From VXNF01 sp965116465 (GTDB lineage Bacteria; Actinomycetota; Acidimicrobiia; Acidimicrobiales; CATQHL01): a stretch of 64,000 bases of DNA. The translations under genes were made by a program, and so were the position numbers. Shown piece by piece: positions 43,711 to 52,021 of the stretch. The stretch lies in assembly GCA_965116465.1 (NCBI GenBank), contig OZ220687.1:3038001-3102000 (forward strand). The letters are read 5' to 3'. Each line of letters begins with the position of its first letter. Position 1 is the stretch's first letter. The notes beneath the pieces were generated by a model, which did no database searches, was not told the origin of the DNA, and saw only the letters and a list, made by a program, of their open reading frames with translations.

Positions 43711-43808
43711 CCGGGAGCCTGCAGGTGTGAGGAGTCCCCGGCTGGCTCGATGCCCTCAACGGCATTAGTCATGTCCGTCGTGGAGGAGAGCGCGCCGGCG
43801 GTGGGACC

Positions 43809-44612
43809 ATGAGCCTCGCCGGACTGACCGTCGGGTTCTTCGGATTGGGCGAGGCGGGCTCGCTGATCTCCGCCGACCTGGCCTCCGCCGGGGCCGCCGT
43901 CGCCGGCTACGACCCCGCCCCGGTGGGTACCCCGGAGGGAGTGCGGCGGGTCGCCGATCCCCGGGGCGCCGTCGAGGGTGCCGACCTGGTCATGGCCGCC
44001 ACCGCCGCCACCGACGCCATGGGCGCGCTCACCCAGGCGCTCGAGGAAATCCCCACCGGCGCCGTCTACGCCGACCTGGCGACGGCCTCGCCGACCCGCA
44101 AGCAGCACTTGGCCGCAGTGGCCGCGACCCGTTCGCTGGCATTCGCTGATGTGGCGCTGATGGCGATGGTGCCCGGCAACGGGTTGTACGCGGCGTCGCT
44201 GGCCTCGGGGCCCGGCGCGGCCCGCTACGCGGCGTTGCTGGCCCCGGCGGGCGTGCCGATCGAGGTGGTCGGCGACGAGCCGGGCCTGGCCGCCACCCGC
44301 AAGCTGCTGCGCAGCGTGGTGCTTAAGGGCCTCCCCGCCCTGATGATCGAGTCCCTGCGAGCCGCAGCCGCCGCCGGCCTGACCGATGAGACGTGGGAGA
44401 ACCTGATCGGTCAGATCACCTCCGCCGACGAGCGGTTCATCCGCACGCTCCTGGAGGGCACCGAGGTGCACAGTGTCCGCCGCACGGCCGAGATGGAGGC
44501 GGCAATCGAGCTGCTGGAATCACTCGGCGTGGACCCCGTCATGACCCGCGCCACCACCGAGCGCCACCGCCGGATGCCCGACGAGGGCCTGCCCGAGCTA
44601 CCCGGGCCCTGA
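43809..44612 (+). CDS. NAD(P)-dependent hydroxyacid dehydrogenase with DUF1932 domain
   Basis: This 267-residue protein starts with a Rossmann nucleotide-binding motif G-F-F-G-L-G-E-A-G near residue 9. It has the 6-phosphogluconate/3-hydroxyisobutyrate dehydrogenase layout. A DUF1932 C-terminal domain follows, with K-L-L-R-S-V-V-L-K-G near 164, where the catalytic lysine is expected. Substrate is unknown; relatives act on beta-hydroxyacids. A GGAGGAG lies about 20 nt before the ATG. It stands directly upstream of pxpA and may belong to that unit, perhaps in a hydroxyacid or oxoproline-related pathway. Confidence 0.78.
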   Translation: MSLAGLTVGFFGLGEAGSLISADLASAGAAVAGYDPAPVGTPEGVRRVADPRGAVEGADLVMAATAATDAMGALTQALEEIPTGAVYADLATASPTRKQHLAAVAATRSLAFADVALMAMVPGNGLYAASLASGPGAARYAALLAPAGVPIEVVGDEPGLAATRKLLRSVVLKGLPALMIESLRAAAAAGLTDETWENLIGQITSADERFIRTLLEGTEVHSVRRTAEMEAAIELLESLGVDPVMTRATTERHRRMPDEGLPELPGP

Positions 44613-44626
44613 TCGGCTGCGCCGTC

Positions 44627-44632
44627 TAGCGT
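44627..44632 (+). promoter_or_regulatory. -10 box before pxpA
   Basis: TAGCGT lies 37 nt before the pxpA ATG. A purine-rich stretch (GGGGAAAGG, then GAGGAC) before the start could serve as ribosome binding site, so this mRNA may carry a short leader. Confidence 0.35.
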
Positions 44633-44669
44633 GGGACACGCGGGCGAGCGGGGAAAGGTTGAGGACGGC

Positions 44670-45392
44670 ATGGTTGCCATCAACTGCGACATGGGTGAGG
44701 GCTACGGCATCTACCGCTGCGGTGACGACGAGGCGATCATGCCCTATGTCGACATGGCCAACGTGGCCTGCGGTTTCCACGCCTCGGACCCCAGCGTCAT
44801 GCAGCGCACCGTCGGGCTGGCCAAGCGCCACGGCGTGCAGGTGGGCGCCCACCCCTCCTTCCCCGACCGGCAGGGATTCGGCCGCCGGCCCATGGCCATG
44901 GACCCCGAAGAGATCACCGCGGCGATCATCTACCAGGCCGGGGCGCTCAGCGGCTTCCTGACCGCCGAGGGCATGCGCTTGGGCTACATCAAGGCCCACG
45001 GTGCGCTCTACGGTCAGGCCGCCGGCGACCCGGACGTGGCCGCGGCCATTGCCGCCGCCGCCGACGCCCTCGACACCGCCCTGTTCGGCATGGCCAACAC
45101 GACACACGAGGAGGTCTGGGGCGATCGACCCCAGGGCTTTTGCGCCGAGTACTACTCCGATCTGGAATACCGGCCCGACGGCAGCCTGATCATCACGCGA
45201 GAGCACACCGCCGTGGATCCGGCCAAAGCCGCCGACGGCGCCGTGCGGGCCGTCACCGAGAACGTGGCCGTCGCCATCGACGGCAGCGAGATCCCGATGC
45301 GGGCCGACATCGTCTGCGTCCACTCGGACACCCCCGGCGCGGTCGAGGTCGCCGCCGCCGTGCGTGCCGCCCTCACCCCGTACCTGTCGTGA
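44670..45392 (+). CDS. pxpA: 5-oxoprolinase subunit A (LamB/YcsF family)
   Basis: This 240-residue PxpA works with PxpB and PxpC in ATP-dependent opening of 5-oxoproline (pyroglutamate) to glutamate. Family motifs visible are I-N-C-D-M-G-E-G-Y-G near the start, N-V-A-C-G-F-H-A-S-D near 30 and V-G-A-H-P-S-F-P-D. G-F-G-R-R and Y-I-K-A-H-G-A-L-Y follow. A GTG at 44631 would add 13 weak residues. The gene is followed by a biotinyl-domain gene and then pxpB and pxpC in the same direction. Confidence 0.92.
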   Translation: MVAINCDMGEGYGIYRCGDDEAIMPYVDMANVACGFHASDPSVMQRTVGLAKRHGVQVGAHPSFPDRQGFGRRPMAMDPEEITAAIIYQAGALSGFLTAEGMRLGYIKAHGALYGQAAGDPDVAAAIAAAADALDTALFGMANTTHEEVWGDRPQGFCAEYYSDLEYRPDGSLIITREHTAVDPAKAADGAVRAVTENVAVAIDGSEIPMRADIVCVHSDTPGAVEVAAAVRAALTPYLS

Positions 45393-45432
45393 GCGCCTGG
45401 CGCGGATCCCTGATCGACCCGCGACCCTGACC

Positions 45433-45669
45433 GTGGACATCCGCTCGCCCCTGCCGGGCGTCTTCTACCGGCGCCCGTCGCCGGAGTCCGACCCGTTCGT
45501 GGAACTCGGCAGCCCCGTCGGGCCCGACACGGTCGTCGCCCTCGTGGAGGTCATGAAGCAGTTCTTCGAGGTGCAGGCGGGCACGACGGGCACGATCGCC
45601 ACCGTGGCGGTGGCCGACGCGGACATGGTCGACGCCGGCCAGATTCTCTTCACCGTTCACCGGTCGTGA
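45433..45669 (+). CDS. Stand-alone biotinyl (biotin carboxyl carrier-like) domain protein
   Basis: This 78-residue protein is just a biotinyl/lipoyl beta-sandwich. The attachment lysine is Lys42 in E-V-M-K-Q-F (canonical E-A-M-K-M/L). It begins V-D-I-R-S-P-L-P-G-V-F-Y, usual for biotin carriers of acyl-CoA or urea carboxylases. No biotin carboxylase (AccC) or carboxyltransferase gene is in the window. It sits between pxpA and pxpB and just upstream of a complete biotin operon. In other bacteria pxp clusters carry such a carrier together with an accC gene. It may serve an unlinked carboxylase. Confidence 0.8.
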   Translation: MDIRSPLPGVFYRRPSPESDPFVELGSPVGPDTVVALVEVMKQFFEVQAGTTGTIATVAVADADMVDAGQILFTVHRS

Positions 45670-45679
45670 GCGGCCGATC

Positions 45680-46573
45680 GTGAGCGGTCCCGGGCGCCCG
45701 GCGCGGCGCAGCTTCGGCGGGGACGACCACATCTTCGTGGAGTTCGACGAGCAGATGAACCTGCCGGCCAACTTTCGGGTCATGGCGGTCACCGCCACCC
45801 TCGCCGAGCGGCGGATCGACGGCGTGATCGACATCTGCCCGGCCAACGTCTCCTACCAGGTGCGTTTCGACCCCGACCGCCTGGCGCCGTGGGACCTCCT
45901 CGCCGAGCTGGAGGCCGTCGAGGCCGCGGTCGGCGACGGCACGGACTTCGAGCTGAAGACCACGATCCTCGAGCTGCCGATCCTCTACGGCGACCCGTGG
46001 ACGCGGGAGACCGGGGTGCGTTTCCGGTCCCACCGCCAGGCCCCCGACGCCACCGATCTGGAATACGCCGCCCGTGTCAACGGCTTCGACTCGACGGCGG
46101 ACTTCGTGGCCGCCCACGCCAACTCGCCCTGGTTCGCCTCCATGGTGGGTTTCGTGGCCGGTCTGCCGTTCCTGTTCCAGATGGTGCCGCGGGAACGCCA
46201 ACTGGAGGTCCCCAAGTACCTCTCGCCCCGCACCGACACGCCCAAGCTGACGATCGGCCACGGCGGCTGCTTCGGCAGCATCTACTCGGTCCGGGGTGCG
46301 GGCGGCTACCAGATGCTGGGGATCACGCCGGCCCCGATCTACGACCCGACGCAGACCCATCCCGACTTCGCGGACTCGCTGGTGTTCTTCGAGCCGGGGT
46401 TCATCGTCAAGTACGAGCCCATCGACCGCGAGACGTACGACGAGTTGGCGGCGCAGGTGGAGGCCCGGCGGTACCGGATCCGCCAAGCGCCCGTGGAGTT
46501 CTCGCTTGGGCGGTTCCTGGCCGACCCCGACGGCTACAACCGCGGCCTCATCGAGGTCCTCCGTGGCTCTTAG
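45680..46573 (+). CDS. pxpB: 5-oxoprolinase subunit B (allophanate hydrolase subunit 1/KipI family)
   Basis: This 297-residue PxpB (KipI-like) shows the core P-A-N-V-S-Y-Q-V-R-F-D, then G-F-V-A-G-L-P-F-L and G-H-G-G-C-F-G-S-I-Y-S-V. G-A-G-G-Y-Q-M-L-G-I-T-P is the usual family block. It partners PxpC to form the ATP-dependent 5-oxoprolinase with PxpA. The GTG start follows the carrier stop by 10 nt. The downstream pxpC overlaps its end by 11 nt. It is slightly longer than bacterial KipI (about 240 residues) because of N-terminal basic residues. Confidence 0.9.
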   Translation: MSGPGRPARRSFGGDDHIFVEFDEQMNLPANFRVMAVTATLAERRIDGVIDICPANVSYQVRFDPDRLAPWDLLAELEAVEAAVGDGTDFELKTTILELPILYGDPWTRETGVRFRSHRQAPDATDLEYAARVNGFDSTADFVAAHANSPWFASMVGFVAGLPFLFQMVPRERQLEVPKYLSPRTDTPKLTIGHGGCFGSIYSVRGAGGYQMLGITPAPIYDPTQTHPDFADSLVFFEPGFIVKYEPIDRETYDELAAQVEARRYRIRQAPVEFSLGRFLADPDGYNRGLIEVLRGS

Positions 46574-47531
46574 CGTGCTGAAGCCCGGCCTCGCCACCAC
46601 CGTGCAGGACACGGGCCGGCCCGGCTACTACAACGTCGGCATCCCGCCGTCGGGGTCGCTTGACCAGTACTCCTCGCTGGCCGCCAACCTGCTGGTGGGC
46701 AACGCGGAGGACGCCGCCGTGCTGGAGTGCACTTACATGGGGCCCGAGCTGCGCTTCGACCGGCCGGCGACGGTGGCGGTCACCGGCGCCGACCTGCCGC
46801 CCCGGCTGGATGGCGCGCCCCGCCCGACCTGGGAGAGCTTCACGGTGCGCGCAGGCGACGTGCTGTCGTTCGACTTCCTGCGCTCGGGGGCGCGGGCCTA
46901 CATCGCCGTCAGCGGCGGCTTCGACGTGCCGGAGGTGCTCGGCAGCCGCTCCACATACGTCCTCGGGGCACTCGGCGGGGTCGGGGGCCGGGCGCTGGCC
47001 GCCGGCGACGAGTTGCCGATCGGCGACGCCGACGGTGCCGCACCGGGCCGGTCGGTGCCCGAGGCGCTGCGCAGCACCCATCCCAAGCATCGGGAGATCA
47101 GGGTGATGATGGGCCTCTACGACCATCGCCTCACCGGGGCGGGCCGCCGGGCCTTCCTGGAGAGCACCTGGCGCCTCACCACGGTCTCGGACCGGATCGG
47201 GCTCCGCTACCGCGGGGCAACCCTGGAATTCCGCGACCGGGTTGCGCCCTTCGGTGCGGGCAGCGATCCTTCAAACATTGTGGACGCCCCGTACCCCATC
47301 GGATCGATCCAGGTCCCCGGCGGTGTCGAGCCGATCGTGTTGCACCGCGACGCCGTCTCCGGTGGCGGCTACGTGATGGTCGGCACGGTCATCAGCGCCG
47401 ACATGGACGCCGTCGGCCAGTCGGCGCCCAACAACACGACGCGGTTCGCCGAGGTGGATCTGGACGGCGCCCTGGGAGCCCGGCGCCGGCGGACGGCCCG
47501 GCTCGACGCCCTCCGAGAGGCGGTGGGCTAG
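46563..47531 (+). CDS. pxpC: 5-oxoprolinase subunit C (allophanate hydrolase subunit 2/KipA family)
   Basis: This 322-residue PxpC starts V-L-K-P-G-L-A-T-T-V-Q-D-T-G-R-P-G, the classic KipA opening. G-A-D-L, A-Y-I-A-V-S-G-G-F-D and S-R-S-T-Y follow; G-G-Y-V-M-V-G-T-V and D-M-D-A-V-G-Q lie near the C-terminus. With pxpA and pxpB it completes the oxoprolinase. GTG 46563 overlaps pxpB by 11 nt. The pxpB stop TAG forms part of a TAGCGT sequence at 46571-46576, similar to the -10 boxes in this genome, though internal to pxpC. Confidence 0.9.
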   Translation: MALSVLKPGLATTVQDTGRPGYYNVGIPPSGSLDQYSSLAANLLVGNAEDAAVLECTYMGPELRFDRPATVAVTGADLPPRLDGAPRPTWESFTVRAGDVLSFDFLRSGARAYIAVSGGFDVPEVLGSRSTYVLGALGGVGGRALAAGDELPIGDADGAAPGRSVPEALRSTHPKHREIRVMMGLYDHRLTGAGRRAFLESTWRLTTVSDRIGLRYRGATLEFRDRVAPFGAGSDPSNIVDAPYPIGSIQVPGGVEPIVLHRDAVSGGGYVMVGTVISADMDAVGQSAPNNTTRFAEVDLDGALGARRRRTARLDALREAVG

Positions 47532-47553
47532 TGCCCGCCGGGACGGCCGGCTG

Positions 47554-48582
47554 ATGCCTGGCGAGGCGGTTGGAACCGCCGGCGATGCCCGCGCGTTGCT
47601 GCGGGCCGCCGAGGTGGCGCTGATCGACGAGCGCCGGCTGCTGGACGCCGCGGAGCTGCGGGCACTCGCCACCCTCGACGACGAGCAGGTCCCGGCGCTG
47701 ACGGCGCTGGCTCATCAGGTGCGCCTGGAGTGGTGCGGGCCCACCGTGGAGGTGGAGGGCATCCTGTCGGTCAAGACCGGTGGCTGCCCGGAGGACTGCC
47801 ACTTCTGCTCGCAGTCGGCCCGCTTCTCCGAGACGCTGCCGGCCGCGCCGTTCCTCGAGGTCGACGAGGTGCTGTCGGCCGCCCGGGAGACGGCCCGGAC
47901 GGGCGCCAGCGAGTTCTGCATGGTGCTGGCGATTCGCGGCCCCGACGAGCGGACGCTGCAGCGGCTCATCTCCCTGGTGCCCCTCATCGAGGCCGAGACC
48001 GGGCTGAACGTGGCCATCAGCGCCGGGATCCTCAGCGACGACCAGGCCCGGCGGCTGGCCGAAGGCGGGGTGCACCGCTACAACCACAACCTGGAGACGT
48101 CCCGGAGCTTCTTCCCGCAGATCGCCACGACCCACACCTGGGACGAGCGCTACGAGACCTGCCTGCTGGTGCGCCGCCACGGCATGGAACTCTGCTGCGG
48201 CGCGCTGCTGGGCATGGGGGAGACCCTCGACCACCGGGTTGAACTGCTCGGCCAGCTGCAGGAGCTGGACCCCACCGAGGTGCCGCTCAACTTCCTGAAC
48301 CCCCGGCCCGGCACGCCCCTGCAGATCCGCCGGCCGCTGCGGCCCCTGGAGGCGCTGCGCTGGATCGCCCTGTTCCGCCTGGCCCTGCCGGGGGTGATCC
48401 TCCGCTACGCCGGCGGCCGGGAGATCACGCTGGGGGAGTTCCAGGCCATGGGCATGACCTCCGGCATCAATGCCCTGATCGTGGGGAACTACCTCACCAC
48501 GCTGGGGCGCAGCCCCGACGAGGACCTGCGGATGCTGGAGGATCTGCAGATGCCCATCGGTGCCCTGACCGGCGTGATCTGA
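47554..48582 (+). CDS. bioB: Biotin synthase (radical SAM)
   Basis: This 342-residue BioB inserts sulfur into dethiobiotin. The radical-SAM cluster is C78-P-E-D-C82-H-F-C85 in K-T-G-G-C-P-E-D-C-H-F-C-S-Q-S. It also has C-M-V-L-A near 125 and the R-Y-N-H-N-L-E-T segment. The V-P-L-N-F-L-N-P-R-P-G-T-P-L motif supports the identification. It opens the operon bioB-bsaP-bioA-bioF-bioD. The next gene, 5 nt downstream, is a BsaP-like cysteine protein, fitting the mycobacterial-type BioB that depends on this auxiliary factor. The ATG is 22 nt after pxpC. Confidence 0.95.
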   Translation: MPGEAVGTAGDARALLRAAEVALIDERRLLDAAELRALATLDDEQVPALTALAHQVRLEWCGPTVEVEGILSVKTGGCPEDCHFCSQSARFSETLPAAPFLEVDEVLSAARETARTGASEFCMVLAIRGPDERTLQRLISLVPLIEAETGLNVAISAGILSDDQARRLAEGGVHRYNHNLETSRSFFPQIATTHTWDERYETCLLVRRHGMELCCGALLGMGETLDHRVELLGQLQELDPTEVPLNFLNPRPGTPLQIRRPLRPLEALRWIALFRLALPGVILRYAGGREITLGEFQAMGMTSGINALIVGNYLTTLGRSPDEDLRMLEDLQMPIGALTGVI

Positions 48583-48587
48583 GCGCC

Positions 48588-48872
48588 ATGAGCGGGGCGT
48601 TCTGCCCGTGGTGCGGCACCCGGGACTGTGACCGCTGCGAGCATCGACCCTACGAGGCGCCCCGCCACTGCGACGTGTGTGGCGGGCGGCTGCGGGTGAC
48701 TGTGCACCCGACCGGATTCGAGGCCCGCTGCCGCGGCTGCCGGACGGTCACCGGATCCGCCGAGAGCCCCGGGACGGCGCCGCTGCCCGAGGGAGCGCCT
48801 CGTCGTGGACGTGGTCCACGGGTTGCAGCCGTCGAGACCCCCGAGGCCGCCCGGCCGCCCGAGGGGGGCTGA
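48588..48872 (+). CDS. bsaP: Biotin synthase auxiliary protein (BsaP-like), iron-sulfur or zinc-binding
   Basis: This 94-residue protein has eight cysteines in two blocks: C6-x2-C9, C14, C17, then C28-D-V-C31 and C48-R-G-C51. The second block, P-R-H-C-D-V-C-G-G-R-L-R-V-T-V-H-P-T-G, closely follows the pattern of mycobacterial BsaP (Rv1590), P-R-Y-C-x-x-C-x-R-R-M-V-V-Q-V. BsaP carries a [4Fe-4S] cluster and helps BioB rebuild its own. The match is from memory of the family and position after bioB; no alignment was run. Its TGA overlaps the bioA ATG. Confidence 0.75.
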   Translation: MSGAFCPWCGTRDCDRCEHRPYEAPRHCDVCGGRLRVTVHPTGFEARCRGCRTVTGSAESPGTAPLPEGAPRRGRGPRVAAVETPEAARPPEGG

Positions 48873-50221
48873 TGGCCGGCGACGGGCCGGGCACCGGGCG
48901 CGCCCGCCGCCGCGACGATCCCCCCGGCGACCGCTACCGGAGGCACCTCGACCTGATCGAGCGGGATCGCAGGCACCTCTGGCATCCCTACGCCGCGATG
49001 CCCTCTGCACTCCCGGCGGTCCCGGTAGTCTCCGCCGCCGGCACGACCCTCACGCTGGCCGACGGCCGGCAGGTGATCGACGGCATGTCCTCGTGGTGGG
49101 CTGCCATCCACGGCCACCGCCATCCCGTGCTGGACGAGGCGGTCCGCACGCAGCTCGAGTCGATGGCGCACGTGATGTTCGGCGGCATCACGCACCCGAC
49201 CGCGGTGGAGCTGGCCGAGTTGCTCGTCGAGGTCACCCCGGTGGGGCTCGATCACGTCTTCCTGGCCGACTCCGGCTCGGTGTCGGTGGAGGTCGCCATC
49301 AAGATGGCGCTGCAGAACGCCCGCGGCACCGGTCGCCCCGAGCGCACCCGCCTGCTGACCGTCGCCTCCGGCTACCACGGCGACACCCTGGCCTGTATGT
49401 CGGTCTGCGACCCGGTGACCGGCATGCACAGCATGTTCGGTGACGTCCTGCCCGTCCAGCTCTTCGCCCCCGCCCCGGGGCCCCGCTACGGCGAGACCTT
49501 CCGGGCCGAGCACATCGCCGACTTCGCCGGGCTGCTGGCCACCCACCGCGACGAGATCGCCGCGGTGATTCTCGAGCCGGTCGTGCAGGGCGCCGGCGGG
49601 ATGCGGTTCTACTCGCCGGACTATCTGGCGGAGGTCCGCAGGCTCTGCGATCGCCACGGCGTGCTGCTGATCGCCGATGAGATCGCCACCGGCTTCGGGC
49701 GCAGCGGCAGGCTGTTCGGCTGCGACCACGCCGGCGTCCGCCCCGACATCATGTGCCTCGGCAAGGCGCTCACCGGGGGCTACCTGTCGATGGCGGCGGT
49801 GCTGTGCACGCCCGCGGTGGCCGCCGGTGTCAGCGCCGCGGAGTCCGGGGCGCTGATGCACGGCCCCACCTTCATGGGCAACCCGCTGGCGGCGGCCACC
49901 GCGACCGCCTCGATCAGGCTGCTGCTGTCGCGGCCCTGGGAGGCTGAGGTCGCCGCCATCGAGGAGTCGCTGCGGGTGGGGCTGGCACCGGCCGAAGCGC
50001 TTCCCGGCGTGGCCGATGTCCGGGTGCTGGGGGCGATCGGGGTGATCGAGACCACCGAAGCGGTGCCCATGGCTGCCACCCAGGAACTGCTGCTCGACCG
50101 GGGGGTGTGGCTGCGCCCCTTCGGGAGGCTCCTGTACACGATGCCGCCCTACATCAGCAGCGCCGCGGATCTGCGTCGCATCACCGGCGCCATGGTCGCC
50201 GCCGCCGAGGCCCTCGGGTGA
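48872..50221 (+). CDS. bioA: Adenosylmethionine-8-amino-7-oxononanoate aminotransferase
   Basis: This 449-residue PLP enzyme converts KAPA to DAPA using S-adenosylmethionine as amino donor. It shows H-L-W-H-P-Y-A near the start and G-M-S-S-W-W-A-A-I-H-G-H, the DAPA-aminotransferase signature. H-V-M-F-G-G-I-T-H, D-E-I-A-T-G-F-G-R-S-G and the PLP lysine in C-L-G-K-A-L-T-G-G-Y-L complete it. The ATG overlaps the bsaP stop by 1 nt (TGATG), and the next gene starts inside its stop codon. Confidence 0.95.
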   Translation: MAGDGPGTGRARRRDDPPGDRYRRHLDLIERDRRHLWHPYAAMPSALPAVPVVSAAGTTLTLADGRQVIDGMSSWWAAIHGHRHPVLDEAVRTQLESMAHVMFGGITHPTAVELAELLVEVTPVGLDHVFLADSGSVSVEVAIKMALQNARGTGRPERTRLLTVASGYHGDTLACMSVCDPVTGMHSMFGDVLPVQLFAPAPGPRYGETFRAEHIADFAGLLATHRDEIAAVILEPVVQGAGGMRFYSPDYLAEVRRLCDRHGVLLIADEIATGFGRSGRLFGCDHAGVRPDIMCLGKALTGGYLSMAAVLCTPAVAAGVSAAESGALMHGPTFMGNPLAAATATASIRLLLSRPWEAEVAAIEESLRVGLAPAEALPGVADVRVLGAIGVIETTEAVPMAATQELLLDRGVWLRPFGRLLYTMPPYISSAADLRRITGAMVAAAEALG

Positions 50222-51363
50222 CCAACCACGGCCCTCGCGCAGGCGGCTTCGATGCCTGGGTTGCCGCCGAGGTCGCCGCCATCCGTGCCGCCGACCGCTG
50301 GCGGGACGTGCGCGACTTCGACGCGCGTGGTCCCGTGGGGTTCCTCGGCGGGCGGGAGGTGATCTCCTTCGCCTCCAACGACTACCTCGGCCTGTCGTTC
50401 CATCCCGCCGTGATCGCGGCGGCGCATGCGGCGCTGGACCGCTGGGGCGCCGGGGCCACGGCCAGCCGGCTCATCGTGGGCTCACGCCCCGTGCACGCCG
50501 AGCTCGAGGCCGAACTCAGCGACTGGAAGCGCACCGAGCGGGCGCTGGTCTTCCCCACGGGCTACGCCGCCAACCTGGGGGTGCTGTCCTGCTTCGGCGG
50601 ACCCGACTGCCTCATCGTGAGCGACGAGCTGAACCATGCCTCGATCATCGACGGGTGCCGCCTCAGCCGCTCGCCGGTGGCCGTCGCCCGGCACAACGAC
50701 GTCGACCACGTCGACCACCTGCTCGGTGCGGCGTCCACAGCGCGGAAGATGGTCGTGGTCGATGCGGTCTTCTCGATGGACGGCGACGAGGCGGATGTCG
50801 CCGCGCTGGGGGAGTGCTGCGCCCGCCACGGCGCCCTGCTGGTGCTCGACGAGGCGCACGCGGTGCTCGGCCCGTCGCCGGCGGCTCTCGCCGGCCTCGA
50901 CGGACTCGAGGTGCTGCGCGTCGTCACCCTGTCCAAGGCGCTGGGCTCGGTCGGCGGGGCGGTCTGCGGCCCGGCTCCGTTCATCGAGTTGCTCATCAAC
51001 CGGGCTCGGCCGTTCATCTTCACCACCGGGCCGGCTCCGGCCGACTCCGCCGCCGCCCTCGAGGCCGTCCGCATCACCCGCGGCCGCGAGGGGGAGGAAC
51101 TCGTGCAGCGGCTGCGGGGCCACGTCGAGCGCCTGCGCCCGGGCCACGGATCCCCGATCGTGCCGATCCTCGTGGGTGACGAGGCGGCTGCGCTGCAGTG
51201 CGCTGAGCGGCTTCTCGAGCGGGGTGTGCTGGTTCCCGCCATCCGGCCGCCGACCGTGCCGCCGGGCACCTCGCGGTTGCGGTTGGCCCTGTCGGCCGCC
51301 CACACCGCGGACATGGTGGACCGGCTGGTGGAGAGCCTGGAAGCGATCGGACTCCGACCATGA
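50218..51363 (+). CDS. bioF: 8-amino-7-oxononanoate synthase
   Basis: This 381-residue BioF joins pimeloyl-thioester and alanine. S-F-A-S-N-D-Y-L-G-L-S lies near residue 45, with G-A-G-A-T-A-S-R-L-I-V-G. D-E-A-H-A-V-L-G and the PLP lysine in V-T-L-S-K-A-L-G-S-V-G-G-A follow. GTG 50218 overlaps the bioA stop by 4 nt; its own stop overlaps bioD by 4 nt. No pimeloyl-ACP synthesis gene is in the window. Confidence 0.95.
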   Translation: MTNHGPRAGGFDAWVAAEVAAIRAADRWRDVRDFDARGPVGFLGGREVISFASNDYLGLSFHPAVIAAAHAALDRWGAGATASRLIVGSRPVHAELEAELSDWKRTERALVFPTGYAANLGVLSCFGGPDCLIVSDELNHASIIDGCRLSRSPVAVARHNDVDHVDHLLGAASTARKMVVVDAVFSMDGDEADVAALGECCARHGALLVLDEAHAVLGPSPAALAGLDGLEVLRVVTLSKALGSVGGAVCGPAPFIELLINRARPFIFTTGPAPADSAAALEAVRITRGREGEELVQRLRGHVERLRPGHGSPIVPILVGDEAAALQCAERLLERGVLVPAIRPPTVPPGTSRLRLALSAAHTADMVDRLVESLEAIGLRP

Positions 51364-52004
51364 CCCGGCCCGCCACGCTCGTGGCCGTCGCCGGAGTGGC
51401 CACCGAGATCGGCAAGACGTGGGTCACGGCCCGGGTGCTCGAGAACCTCCGCGGGCGCGGATTCTCGGTGAGTGCCCGCAAACCCGTGCAGTCCTACGGC
51501 CCCGAGGACCTCGGCGCCACCGATGCGGAGGTGCTGGCGGCCGCCGGCGGTGAGACGCCGCCTGCGGTCTGCCCGGCGCACCGCTGGTATGCGGTGCCGC
51601 TGGCCCCACCGCTGGCGGCGGCGGCCGCCGGCCAGGTGCCCCCGCGGCTGGCGGAACTGCTCGCCGAGATTCGCTGGCCACATCCGGCGGCGGACTTCGG
51701 CTTCGTCGAGACGGTGGGCGGCGTCCGGTCGCCGCTCGCCGACGACGGCGACTGCGTCGACCTGGTGCGGGCGCTTGAGGTCGACGGGGTCCTGCTCGTG
51801 GCGGGCGCCGACCTCGGCGCCATCAACGCCGTCCGCCTGGCGGCCGACGCGGTGGCGGGCCCGCCCCTGCTGGTGTTCCTCAACCGCTACCTGCCCGGCG
51901 ACGACGTGCACCGGCGCAACCTCGCCTGGCTCACCGAGCGGGACGGCCTCGCCGTCGAGACCAACATCGAGGACCTGACCGAACGCATCGCCGGCTGGCG
52001 CTGA
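51360..52004 (+). CDS. bioD: Dethiobiotin synthetase
   Basis: This 214-residue ATP-dependent carboxylase-cyclase closes the ureido ring of dethiobiotin. The nucleotide loop is G-V-A-T-E-I-G-K-T-W-V near residue 12, and R-K-P-V-Q-S-Y and E-T-V-G-G-V-R-S-P are family motifs. ATG 51360 overlaps bioF by 4 nt. It is the last gene of the biotin operon, and the next gene runs in the opposite direction. Confidence 0.93.
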   Translation: MTRPATLVAVAGVATEIGKTWVTARVLENLRGRGFSVSARKPVQSYGPEDLGATDAEVLAAAGGETPPAVCPAHRWYAVPLAPPLAAAAAGQVPPRLAELLAEIRWPHPAADFGFVETVGGVRSPLADDGDCVDLVRALEVDGVLLVAGADLGAINAVRLAADAVAGPPLLVFLNRYLPGDDVHRRNLAWLTERDGLAVETNIEDLTERIAGWR

Positions 52005-52021
52005 ACGCGGCCGGCCGGCGC

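Noticed and set aside
43711..43808. tRNA gene in the spacer before the DUF1932 dehydrogenase
   Set aside because: No T-loop GTTCGA-type sequence or acceptor pairing is present.
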